DNA of 64,000 nt from Labilithrix sp. (GTDB lineage: Bacteria > Myxococcota_A > Polyangia > Polyangiales > Polyangiaceae). Positions 1-7,351 of the stretch are shown in pieces. The DNA is taken from assembly GCA_019637155.1 (NCBI GenBank), contig JAHBWE010000024.1, forward strand, positions 62,001 to 126,000, written 5' to 3'. Position numbers and translations under genes: made by a program. How positions within the stretch are numbered: position 1 is the stretch's first letter; each line of letters starts with the position of its first letter. Below the pieces are notes generated by a model that ran no database searches, was not told the origin of the DNA, and worked only from the letters and a program-made list of their open reading frames with translations.

Positions 1-1
1 C

Positions 2-394
2 GACGACAACCAGGCCGAGTTCTGGATCGACGCGCAGGGCTTCGAGCACGTGAAGCTGTACATCGAGCGCGGCGGGCACGAGGGCTGGCCCGGCACGTGG
101 GGCAAGGCCGAGCACAAGGCGGGACCGATCACGATCAAGCTCAACGCCCACTCCGGCGGCGGCGTGGGGTGGCTCGTCGCAGACGTGAAGGATCGCGCCT
201 TCAACCTCGGCGAGGTGGCGCACCCGCTCACGACTGCGGCGCGCGTAATCATCGACTTCAACGGCCACTGGGGCTGCACGAACGCGAAGGACGTCTTCGG
301 CCTCGGCCCGCAGCGTCGCTCGCCGGTCGGCCCCGCGATGCACTGCGAGTGGCGCTGGCCCGACGGCAAGTCCGTCCCCGGCTGCGCGCATTAG
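2..394 (+). CDS. Hypothetical protein, 3' part only
   Basis: The reading frame is open from the first complete codon of the window, so this is the C-terminal 130 residues of a longer gene whose start lies upstream. The visible part is rich in Gly, Trp and His, with several segments that look like beta strands and a hydrophobic VIIDFNGHWG segment. It ends in a Cys/His tail (GCAH). No catalytic motif is recognisable. A palindromic element begins 8 bases after the stop codon. Function unknown; the frame and codon bias support a real gene. Confidence 0.6.
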   Translation, partial: DDNQAEFWIDAQGFEHVKLYIERGGHEGWPGTWGKAEHKAGPITIKLNAHSGGGVGWLVADVKDRAFNLGEVAHPLTTAARVIIDFNGHWGCTNAKDVFGLGPQRRSPVGPAMHCEWRWPDGKSVPGCAH

Positions 395-401
395 TCTTGT
401 T

Positions 402-472
402 CGAGAGGGCTCTGCCCTCTCGAGCTCTCCCGCCGGGGGCCGTCGCGCGAAGACGCGCTCCGCGCCCCCGGC
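402..472. repeat. Two stacked inverted repeats in spacer
   Basis: CGAGAGGGC (402-410) pairs with GCCCTCTCG (414-422) around a 3-base loop. GCCGGGGGC (432-440) pairs with GCCCCCGGC (464-472). The pair sits immediately 3' of the first gene. There is no T-tract, so this is not a classical terminator. Its architecture resembles the interspersed GC-rich hairpin elements at 7964-8063, 21158-21261 and 33485-33547, although the sequence differs. Confidence 0.55.
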
Positions 473-494
473 CCCCGAGAGGGACTGAGCGGCG

Positions 495-500
495 TACAAT
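495..500 (+). promoter_or_regulatory. -10-like TACAAT, leaderless type
   Basis: TACAAT ends 6 bases before the GTG start at 507, where transcription from such a -10 element would begin. There is no Shine-Dalgarno sequence and no clear -35 element. Confidence 0.4.
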
Positions 501-506
501 GGGGGG

Positions 507-1136
507 GTGCAGGTCGATCGTGGCGGCTACCTCGTGTTCGTTTCCTCCATCGCGCTTGGCGGGGCCCTTGGCTACATCGCGTCGGAGAAGGACCTCGTCC
601 CGCACCTCAAGAAACCGGAGGCGCCGCCGCCGCCACCACCGCCGCCGCCCGCCGTGAGCGTCAGCGCGCCGCCGCCGCCTCCTCCCGTCGTCGACGCCGG
701 TCCCAGCTGCGACGACTCGATCGGCGAGCCCGACTCCTGCCCGCCGATCGGTCTGCCCACGGTCGAGGGCGGCTGCGGTCCCCTCGCCTTCAATCGCTGC
801 AACGACTTCAAGAAGCTCATGAAGCCGAAGGTCGCGCAGGCGGCCGTCGCGTGCTTGAAGAAGCTCAATTACGCGGAGCAGTGCGACCCGAAGCGCATCG
901 ATCTCTGCGCGCACCAGGCGCTCATGAACGCGTGCGACGATCCCGCGGGCACGGCGGTGACGACGTGCGACGCGATCGCGAAGAGCTGCCCGAGCTCGTC
1001 GGCGAGCGAGTGCCGCCTCGCGGTGTCGGGGCTCCGCGAGGTGGGCCGCGAGGCCCTCGCCGACTGCACGAAGAAGCGGTGCGCCGACAAGGGCATCGTC
1101 GGCTGCGCCGCCGCTCCGGCCGACCTGCTGCGCTGA
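507..1136 (+). CDS. Membrane-anchored Pro-rich, Cys-rich protein
   Basis: This 209-residue protein begins with an uncleaved-looking hydrophobic segment (about residues 8-26, YLVFVSSIALGGALGYIA). A linker with runs of up to nine prolines follows at about 39-62. From about residue 69 on there is a domain with about 15 cysteines (for example ACDD, TTCDAI, KSCPSS, KKRCAD). The layout suggests an inner-membrane anchor, a stiff Pro spacer crossing part of the envelope, and a disulfide-stabilised periplasmic head. The GTG start is chosen because it directly follows the -10-like TACAAT and gives the full hydrophobic segment. No known family was recognised. It is convergent with the CBS gene, 3 bases apart. 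Confidence 0.65.
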   Translation: MQVDRGGYLVFVSSIALGGALGYIASEKDLVPHLKKPEAPPPPPPPPPAVSVSAPPPPPPVVDAGPSCDDSIGEPDSCPPIGLPTVEGGCGPLAFNRCNDFKKLMKPKVAQAAVACLKKLNYAEQCDPKRIDLCAHQALMNACDDPAGTAVTTCDAIAKSCPSSSASECRLAVSGLREVGREALADCTKKRCADKGIVGCAAAPADLLR

Positions 1137-1139
1137 CGA

Positions 1140-1622
1140 TCACTCGGCCGACGCGGCGACCGCCTGCGGCCCGCGCTGCCGGCAGACCGCGCTCAGCGTC
1201 AGCGCCACGTCGTCGAGCGGGACCGCGGGGGCGCGCGCCGCCTTCTCGCGCTCCGCCTCACGCGCGACGTCGTTCAGCGAGAGGATGCCGGCGATGCGGC
1301 CCTCGGCGTCGACGACGGGGATGCGACGCACCTGCGCTCGCCGCATGATGCTCTCCGCGTGCTGGATCGTGTCTTCGGGGTGGCAGGAGAGGAGCTGCTT
1401 CGCCATCGCCTCGCCGATCGAGAGCTCGCGGAGCGTCTTTCCCTCGAAGCAGGCGGCCATGCAGATGTCGCGATCGGTGATGATCCCGATCGCGCGGCCC
1501 TCGGCGTCGACGACGGGGATGCAGCCGCAGTCTCCTTCCCACATGAGGCTCGCGGCCTCGGCGAGCGATTGCTCGAGTCCGCACGTCTTCACGTCTTTGG
1601 TCATCAAACGTTCGACTTTCAT
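1140..1622 (-). CDS. Tandem CBS-domain protein
   Basis: This 160-residue protein consists almost entirely of two CBS domains: about 8-60 (MTKDVKTC...GCIPVVDAEGRAIGIITDRDI) and about 75-130 (MAKQLLSCHPEDTI...RRIPVVDAEGRIAGILS). CBS pairs bind adenine nucleotides such as AMP, ATP or S-adenosylmethionine and usually act as sensors. The start at 1622 is supported by an AAGGAGAGAAG Shine-Dalgarno sequence just upstream; a longer in-frame extension upstream has no such site and is shadow sequence. It is divergent from the transketolase gene across 177 bases, so the two may share a control region. Which enzyme, if any, it regulates is not evident. Confidence 0.85.
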   Translation of the reverse strand: MKVERLMTKDVKTCGLEQSLAEAASLMWEGDCGCIPVVDAEGRAIGIITDRDICMAACFEGKTLRELSIGEAMAKQLLSCHPEDTIQHAESIMRRAQVRRIPVVDAEGRIAGILSLNDVAREAEREKAARAPAVPLDDVALTLSAVCRQRGPQAVAASAE

Positions 1623-1799
1623 CTCTTCTCTCCTTTTCGATGGACTGTGAACGGGGCAAGCACACGAGCTCTCGTGCGCCGGCGTCACAGCGAGGCGATC
1701 GAAGACCTTCGCTGCACGATCGCGGGGACGGGTTCGAATCGCATGCGCGGCCGAATGCATTCGGCGTGCGCGGCACCTGCCTTGCTGTCACGCGCCGGC

Positions 1800-3869
1800 A
1801 TGAGCGATCACGAACACCTCGAGCACGCGCGAGAGCTCGCGGCGCAGCTCCGCGTCGACAGCCTTCGCTGCTCGACGGAGGCAGGCTCCGGCCACCCGAC
1901 GTCGAGCTTGTCGGCCGCCGACTTGATGGCGGTCCTGCTCTCGTCGCATCTCCGCGCGGACCTCCGGCGCACGCCGCCGCGCGCGAGCGACGATCAGCTG
2001 ATCTTCTCGAAGGGGCACGCGTCGCCGCTGCTCTATTCGATGCTCAAGGCGGCCGCGGTGATCTCGGAGGAGGAGCTCCTCACCTACCGGCGCGCGCGGA
2101 GCAGGCTCGAGGGCCACCCCGTGCCGCCGCTGCCGGGTGTGCTCGTGGCGAGCGGCTCGCTCGGACAAGGGCTGCCGATCGCGGTCGGCGTCGCGCTCTC
2201 CGCGCGCCGGCTCGAGGAGAGCGACTGCCGCGTCTGGGTCCTCGTCGGCGACAGCGAGATGTCCGAGGGCTCGATCTGGGAGGCGTTCGATCACGCGCGG
2301 CACTACGCGCTCGGCAACTTGATCGCGGTCCTCGACATGAACCGGCTCGGTCAGCGCGGCGAGACTCCGCTCGGCTGGGACTCCGGCGCGTACGCGGCGC
2401 GGGCGCGCGCCTTCGGCTGGCGTGCGATCGAGATCGACGGGCACGACCTCGCCGCGATCGACGAGGCGTACGCGGAGGCTTCGCGCGGGGTGGACGTCCC
2501 TACCCTGATCGTCGCGCGCACGGTCAAGGGCAAGGGCGTCTCCTTCCTCGAGGACGAGGACGGATGGCACGGCAAGGCGCTCGACGAGGAGCAGTGCGCG
2601 AAGGCGATCGCCGAGCTCGGCAGCGTGCGATCGTTCACGATCGCGCTCCGTGCGCCGGCGTCCGAGGCGCCCGCGCCCGCGCCGGCGGTGAAGCCGCTCG
2701 CGCTCCCGCGCTACGAACGTTCGAAGCGCGTCGCGACCCGCCGCGCGTACGGCGACGCGCTCGCCGCCCTCGGCGCGGCGCGCCCCGACGTCGTCGTCCT
2801 CGACGCGGAGGTGAACAACTCGACGTACGCCGAGGACTTCGCGAAGGCCCATCCGGAGCGCTACTTCGAGATGTTCATCTCCGAGCAGCAGATGGTCGCG
2901 GCCGCGGTCGGCATGAGCGTGCGCGGGAAGGCGCCGTTCGCGTCGACCTTCGGCGCGTTCCTGACCCGCGCCTACGACTTCGTGCGGATGGCGGCGATCT
3001 CGCGCGCCGACCTCCGGCTCTGCGGCTCCCACGCCGGCGTCTCGATCGGCGAGGACGGCCCGTCGCAGATGGCGCTCGAGGACCTCGCGATGATGCGCGC
3101 CGTTCACGGCAGCACCGTGCTCTATCCGTGCTGCGCGAACCAGACCGCGAAGCTCGTCGCGGCGATGGCGGAGCAGCGCGGCGTCGTCTACCTGCGCACG
3201 ACGCGCGAGAAGACGCCGGTCCTCTACGACGCCGACGACGTCTTCCGCGTCGGCGGCAGCAAGGTGCTGAGGCGCGCGAAGGGCGATCGCGTCACCGTCG
3301 TCACCGCCGGCATCACCGTCCACGAGGCGCTCGAAGCGCACGCGCGGCTCGCGGCCGAAGGGATCGGCGCCTCCGTGATCGACGCGTATTCGGTCAAGCC
3401 GCTCGACGCGGACACGATCCGCGACGCGGCGCAGGCGACCCACGGCAACGTCGTCGTCGTCGAGGACCACTGGCCCGAGGGCGGCCTCGGCGACGCGGTC
3501 CTCGAGTGCCTCACGACCCCGCGCGATCCGATCGCGGCGCGCGTCGTTCGCCTCGCCGTCCGCGCGATGCCCGGCTCGGCGAAGCCCGCCGAGCAGCTCG
3601 CCGCCGCCGGCATCGACGCGGCGGCGATCGCGGACGCCGTGCGCGCGCTCTTGTCGCGCGGCGCCGGTCGAGGCGCGGCGCCGCCGTCGTCGCGTCGTCG
3701 CGCGACGCGGGGCTGCTACCTCTGCGGCGCGACCGCGGCCTGGCGGATCGCGCTCGCGGGCGAGGACGAGCCCATCCGCGAGGAGGACGCGTGCGAGGAG
3801 CACGCGAGCGGCCACCGCCGGATCGCCGCCCTCCCGCTCGCCGGCGGCGCTCCGCAGCCCGCGCTCTGA
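1800..3869 (+). CDS. tkt: Transketolase with C-terminal Cys/His tail
   Basis: This 689-residue, thiamine-diphosphate-dependent transketolase transfers two-carbon ketol units in the pentose phosphate pathway. The N-terminal half has the substrate-side GHP and SKGHASP motifs and a ThDP/metal motif of the form GDSEMSEG ending in LDMN. The pyrimidine-binding domain has SEQQMVAAAVG with the conserved Glu. The C-terminal domain starts near the VTVVTAGITVHEA segment. Unusually, the last ~50 residues follow an Arg/Pro linker and form CYLCG...C..H...H (C639, C642, C665, H668, H672), a possible zinc site that is not part of standard transketolases. The start is the ATG that opens the conserved HARELAAQLRVDSLR region; no good ribosome site was seen. 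It is divergent from the CBS-pair gene. Confidence 0.88.
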   Translation: MSDHEHLEHARELAAQLRVDSLRCSTEAGSGHPTSSLSAADLMAVLLSSHLRADLRRTPPRASDDQLIFSKGHASPLLYSMLKAAAVISEEELLTYRRARSRLEGHPVPPLPGVLVASGSLGQGLPIAVGVALSARRLEESDCRVWVLVGDSEMSEGSIWEAFDHARHYALGNLIAVLDMNRLGQRGETPLGWDSGAYAARARAFGWRAIEIDGHDLAAIDEAYAEASRGVDVPTLIVARTVKGKGVSFLEDEDGWHGKALDEEQCAKAIAELGSVRSFTIALRAPASEAPAPAPAVKPLALPRYERSKRVATRRAYGDALAALGAARPDVVVLDAEVNNSTYAEDFAKAHPERYFEMFISEQQMVAAAVGMSVRGKAPFASTFGAFLTRAYDFVRMAAISRADLRLCGSHAGVSIGEDGPSQMALEDLAMMRAVHGSTVLYPCCANQTAKLVAAMAEQRGVVYLRTTREKTPVLYDADDVFRVGGSKVLRRAKGDRVTVVTAGITVHEALEAHARLAAEGIGASVIDAYSVKPLDADTIRDAAQATHGNVVVVEDHWPEGGLGDAVLECLTTPRDPIAARVVRLAVRAMPGSAKPAEQLAAAGIDAAAIADAVRALLSRGAGRGAAPPSSRRRATRGCYLCGATAAWRIALAGEDEPIREEDACEEHASGHRRIAALPLAGGAPQPAL

Positions 3870-4015
3870 TCTGAGCCGGCACGTCGAATGCACCGATTCA
3901 CGTCCATGAAGGCGCGAGAGGACGAGCTGAGGTCGGGCGTGCATCGCCCGCGCGGGACGCCGGAGGCCCGCGCGAACGTCATGCGTCGCGCGCGGCGACG
4001 ACGTACACGACGTTC

Positions 4016-4372
4016 GTGCGGAGCATCGCCGACGCGACCGGTCTCCCCGAGGACGACGCGGAGCGCTCTGCGATCGCGGTCGTCGCGACGCTCGAGGAGG
4101 TCCTGCCGCTCCGCGAGGTCTGCGACCTCGAAGCCCAGCTGCCGTCGCGCTTCGACGAGCTGCTGAGCCACGAGCCGATCGCGGACCTCCCGAAGATGGA
4201 CCGCGAGCATTTCTGCCGCCGCGTCGCGACGCGCCTCGGGCTGACGCCGGCGGAGGCGGAGACGCTCGCGCGGACCATCTTCGCGCTGCTCCGCTCCCGC
4301 ATCTCGAGCGGAGAGGCGCGCCACGTCGAGGCGAACCTCCCGCCCGAGCTGCGGGAGCTATGGCAGTCGTGA
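4016..4372 (+). CDS. DUF2267 family protein
   Basis: This is a 118-residue acidic helical protein. Its two halves resemble the repeated helical units of DUF2267: VATLEEVLPLREVCDLEAQLPSRF followed by VATRLGLTPAEAETLARTIFALL...VEANLPPELRELW, with each half ending in an LP. The role of the family is unknown; members often sit near CBS-domain and stress genes, as here. The start is uncertain. GTG 4016 is used, but coding potential continues upstream in frame (TYTTF) without an ATG, so the true start may be a rarer codon. The stop is 1 base before the stop of the convergent NlpC/P60-like gene. Confidence 0.7.
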   Translation: MRSIADATGLPEDDAERSAIAVVATLEEVLPLREVCDLEAQLPSRFDELLSHEPIADLPKMDREHFCRRVATRLGLTPAEAETLARTIFALLRSRISSGEARHVEANLPPELRELWQS

Positions 4373-4373
4373 C

Positions 4374-5309
4374 TCAGAAGCCCGTGCGGCGGATCGCGTG
4401 GTACTGCGAGCCGAAGCTACGTGCATTGCGCACGCAACCGTAGCCGCAGCTCCGGCACTCCATCACCGTGGGCGCGCCCCACGCGTCGCCCTTCTCGTAG
4501 ATGACGATGTGGCCGCTGCCGTTCTTGTTGTACACGAGCGCGTCGCCCGGCTTCATGCTCGCGCGCGTGATCGTCTTCCACTTGCCGGCGACGTCCCTGA
4601 CGAAGTGGATCGTGCCGTACGGATGCGAGTTGGTGGAGAGGTTCTTCGCGCCGTACTGCCACGCCTTCGCGACGAGGCCGGAGCAGTCCGCGCCGTAGGA
4701 GCCGCGGTGCGTGCAGTTCGGGCACGAGCCCGTGCACGAGCCCTTCGTCGACGCGGTGACGCCCGCCTTCGTCCACGCGCCGCCGCCCCAGTAATACGAG
4801 AAGCCCATCGCGAGCTTTGCGCGCGCGATCGCGTTCGCGGGCGAGGGATCGCCGTCGACGTCGACCGCCGCGTCCTCCTCGCCTTCGTCGAGCGCAGACA
4901 TGTTCCCCTCCGGCGCGAGGTACGAGGCGGAGACGTATCCGCTCACGCCGTTCCACGAGACGTTGTAGAAGCCGTTCGTGGCCTGCGACTCGACCTGGAG
5001 GACCATGCCCTCGGGCACGATCGCGAGGACGCCCGCCGTCGCGTCGGCGTCCTTGCGGAGGCTCACCGCCGCCGTCGTCTTCACCTCCGGGATCCCCGCG
5101 AGCGCGTCGACGTCCGCGTCCGACGGCGCCGCGCTGTCGTCCACCGCCGTGAGCGGGACGTCCTCGAGGTCTCCCACATCACCGCTTGCTTCCTCCGGCT
5201 CGACCAAGCTGGTCGACGACGAGAGCGATTCGTCGGAGGATTGGGCCGCACATCCGATGGCAACCGACATCGACACGAAAGTGGCTACGACAAGAGAGAG
5301 CGAGCGCAT
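4374..5309 (-). CDS. Lipoprotein, SH3b plus NlpC/P60-like domain
   Basis: This 311-residue protein has a lipoprotein signal peptide ending at C20 (VAIGC). A disordered acidic linker follows, then a bacterial SH3-like domain (about 76-132, with VSLRKDADATAG and GYVSASYLAP). The C-terminal domain is NlpC/P60-like: ADCSGLV holds the likely nucleophile C209 and GSGHIVIYE the likely H267. A Cys-rich insert (CTGSCPNCTHRG, about 192-202) just before the catalytic Cys is unusual. Such enzymes cleave peptide stems of peptidoglycan, and the SH3 domain would bind the wall. The third catalytic residue could not be placed. The upstream spacer of about 185 bases is shared with the divergent propeller-like gene. 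Confidence 0.82.
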   Translation of the reverse strand: MRSLSLVVATFVSMSVAIGCAAQSSDESLSSSTSLVEPEEASGDVGDLEDVPLTAVDDSAAPSDADVDALAGIPEVKTTAAVSLRKDADATAGVLAIVPEGMVLQVESQATNGFYNVSWNGVSGYVSASYLAPEGNMSALDEGEEDAAVDVDGDPSPANAIARAKLAMGFSYYWGGGAWTKAGVTASTKGSCTGSCPNCTHRGSYGADCSGLVAKAWQYGAKNLSTNSHPYGTIHFVRDVAGKWKTITRASMKPGDALVYNKNGSGHIVIYEKGDAWGAPTVMECRSCGYGCVRNARSFGSQYHAIRRTGF

Positions 5310-5495
5310 GCCCCCCGTACCGCAAGCCCCGAGCCAATCGGCGATCTCCTACCGTGATCAAGATTTTACCTCGGAAAAACAGGGCGATCGTGCATCGACA
5401 CGTCGTGTGCCGGCGCACATCGGACGAGCATGCGCGCGCGCGGTCTCGCGAACGTCTCCGCGTCCGGCCGCGCGTGGGTCGCGAGGACCCACCTC

Positions 5496-6527
5496 ATGAA
5501 CGCTCGCACGAGGATCGTCGCGATCACGGTGATTGCGGCTGCCATCATCACGGTGCTGGTGATCGCGGGGCGGAGAGAGAGGTCCAACAGCAGCGAACCG
5601 CCGCCGAACGGATCTGGAGTGGCATCCGCGGCACCGTCGAACCCACAACCGCCGACCCCGAGCGCGGCGCCGGTCGTGTCGCTGGCGGACGGCGCGGTCG
5701 ACCCGACCCTCCGCACGAAGTGGGGCGCGGGCGACAACGAGCTCGGGCACCTCGTGCAGGCCGAGGGCAACCCGGAAGGTCCGATGAGCCTCGCGCGCGC
5801 GGGCGACGATCTCCTCGTGCTCGATCAGGTCAACAACCGCATCGTCCGCTACTCGGGCGGCAAGCAGGTCGGCAGCTTCGCCGCCACCGCGACGACGCAG
5901 GACGTCGTCGTCGCGAAGGACGGCACGATCGTCACGCTCGATCGCCTCAAGGAGAAGTCCTTGCGCTTCTACGACAAGGACGGCCGCGAGCGCGCGCAGC
6001 TCTCGATCCCGACCGATCGCGTGAAAGATCCCGGCCTCGTCACCGGTCTCTTCACCGACGACAAGGACGTGTACCTCGAAGAGAGCCACGGCGCGCTCGT
6101 GCGCATCGGCACGACCGACGGCCGCCTCGCCGACGCGGTGAAGCTGAGCGGGCGCCCGAGCAAGGACGGCAAGCTCCTCGTCTCGGCGACGCTCGTCGGC
6201 TCGAAGCTCACCGTGAACGCGTTCGATCGCGCGAGCGGCACGCTCCGCTTCGCGCGCGTCATCCCGTACCCAGAGCCCACGCGCGAGGTCGCGCTCCTCG
6301 ACACCGACGCGCGCGGGATCATCTACGCCGGCGTCGGCGGCGAAGAGGCGGTGACGGTGGCGTGCCTCGAGCCGGCGGAGGGCAAGGTCATCGGCCGCGT
6401 CGCGATCGAGAGCAGCATGATGCCGGAGGAGGCCTTCAAGGACTTCATCGTCACCGACGACGGCACGATCCAGTCGTCGTTCCGCACCGAGGACGGCGTC
6501 GAGTACCGCGTCGCGCGCTGCCCTTAG
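5496..6527 (+). CDS. Membrane-anchored NHL/propeller-like protein
   Basis: This 343-residue protein has one N-terminal transmembrane segment (about 7-26, VAITVIAAAIITVLVIAG) and a Ser/Pro-rich linker to about residue 65. A repetitive beta-rich body follows with blades such as PMSLARAGDDLLVLDQVNNRIVRY and DVVVAKDGTIVTLDRL, typical of NHL or six-bladed propellers. The predicted topology is inner-membrane anchor with periplasmic propeller, possibly a protein- or wall-contacting scaffold. The ATG at 5496 is chosen because GAGGA lies 8 bases upstream and it gives a clean signal-anchor; an earlier in-frame ATG has no such support. No enzymatic motif is visible. Confidence 0.72.
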   Translation: MNARTRIVAITVIAAAIITVLVIAGRRERSNSSEPPPNGSGVASAAPSNPQPPTPSAAPVVSLADGAVDPTLRTKWGAGDNELGHLVQAEGNPEGPMSLARAGDDLLVLDQVNNRIVRYSGGKQVGSFAATATTQDVVVAKDGTIVTLDRLKEKSLRFYDKDGRERAQLSIPTDRVKDPGLVTGLFTDDKDVYLEESHGALVRIGTTDGRLADAVKLSGRPSKDGKLLVSATLVGSKLTVNAFDRASGTLRFARVIPYPEPTREVALLDTDARGIIYAGVGGEEAVTVACLEPAEGKVIGRVAIESSMMPEEAFKDFIVTDDGTIQSSFRTEDGVEYRVARCP

Positions 6528-6536
6528 GTCGGTGGC

Positions 6537-7325
6537 TCAGGCGAGCTCGACCCAGAGCTCGGTGCGGCGGAGGAGCGGGATCGTCGACGGAGGATCGTAG
6601 CCCGCGAACATCGCCTCGCCCTTCGGCTCGAGGCCGCGCCGCGCGAGCGCGCGCGCGAGCGCCTGCTTGTGCGCGGCGAGGTTCTCCGCGGTGTAGCGGC
6701 CGGTGAAGCGGAGCACGGCGACGCGACGCGCGGGCACGTTCGCGAGCGCGACGCGCGCGTCGGTCGGCGCCGGGACGAGGACGTCGTCGGGCATGATGAG
6801 GGAGAGGCGGTAGCCGTCCTCGCCGCCAGTACCGAGGACCGGGACCGTCATCGCGATCTCCTGCTGCGCGTCGTTGTCGCGGAGGATGAACCCGGCGAGG
6901 CGGCGGAAGCCTTCCATCAACGCGTGGTCCCACGGCGCGTCGACCTTCGTCTCCGCGACCTGCAGCGACGGATAGCGGCGCACCTCGAAGCGGCCCGCGC
7001 GGAGCTCCACCTCGTACGGAGGTGACGGCAAGGACCAACGCTGGAGCTGCCACGCGCCGAGGCCGATCGCGGCGAGGCCGAGCCCGCCCGCGAGGAGGAG
7101 CCCGCTCCGGCGCCTGCGGCGATCGAGCTCCGCGGTCGCACCGCGCCACGCGAGCACACCCGTGGCAGCGATGACGCCGAGGCCGAGCGCCAGCGCGGGC
7201 GCCGCCACGTCGGCGAGGCGGCGCCTCCGCACGACGATCGCTCGGGACAGCTTCTTTTCCGCGGTCTCCGGCGCGAGCTCTCGGAGGTTCCGGAGATCGA
7301 CCGGGGGGCTGACGGGGACGTTCAT
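6537..7325 (-). CDS. SOUL-family heme-binding-like membrane protein
   Basis: This 262-residue protein has an N-terminal cytosolic stretch, two transmembrane segments (about 43-60 and 74-93) and a C-terminal SOUL domain (about 100-262). Characteristic segments are YEVELRAGRFEVRRYPSLQVAET, IAMTVPVL, VALANVPARRVAVLRFTGRY and AMFAGYDPPSTIPLLRRTELWVEL. SOUL proteins bind heme or tetrapyrroles in several lineages, but heme ligands are not conserved, so the ligand here is an inference. It lies 26 bases downstream of the barrel-like gene on the same strand and is probably co-transcribed. The start is the ATG directly before the soluble N-terminus. Confidence 0.85.
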   Translation of the reverse strand: MNVPVSPPVDLRNLRELAPETAEKKLSRAIVVRRRRLADVAAPALALGLGVIAATGVLAWRGATAELDRRRRRSGLLLAGGLGLAAIGLGAWQLQRWSLPSPPYEVELRAGRFEVRRYPSLQVAETKVDAPWDHALMEGFRRLAGFILRDNDAQQEIAMTVPVLGTGGEDGYRLSLIMPDDVLVPAPTDARVALANVPARRVAVLRFTGRYTAENLAAHKQALARALARRGLEPKGEAMFAGYDPPSTIPLLRRTELWVELA

Positions 7326-7351
7326 GCCCCAACGACAAGCAACTGCCGTGC

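Noticed and set aside
1727..1745. GGTTCGAATC, identical to a tRNA T-loop
   Set aside because: The flanking bases do not pair to form a T-stem, and no acceptor or anticodon arm can be built around it; it lies in a promoter spacer and is chance.
1788..3944. Long minus-strand open frame opposite transketolase
   Set aside because: G+C-rich codon bias opens the complementary frame; the product is a low-complexity Arg/Ala/Asp protein with no domain, while the plus-strand frame has full transketolase motifs. The same applies to the long frames opposite most genes here.
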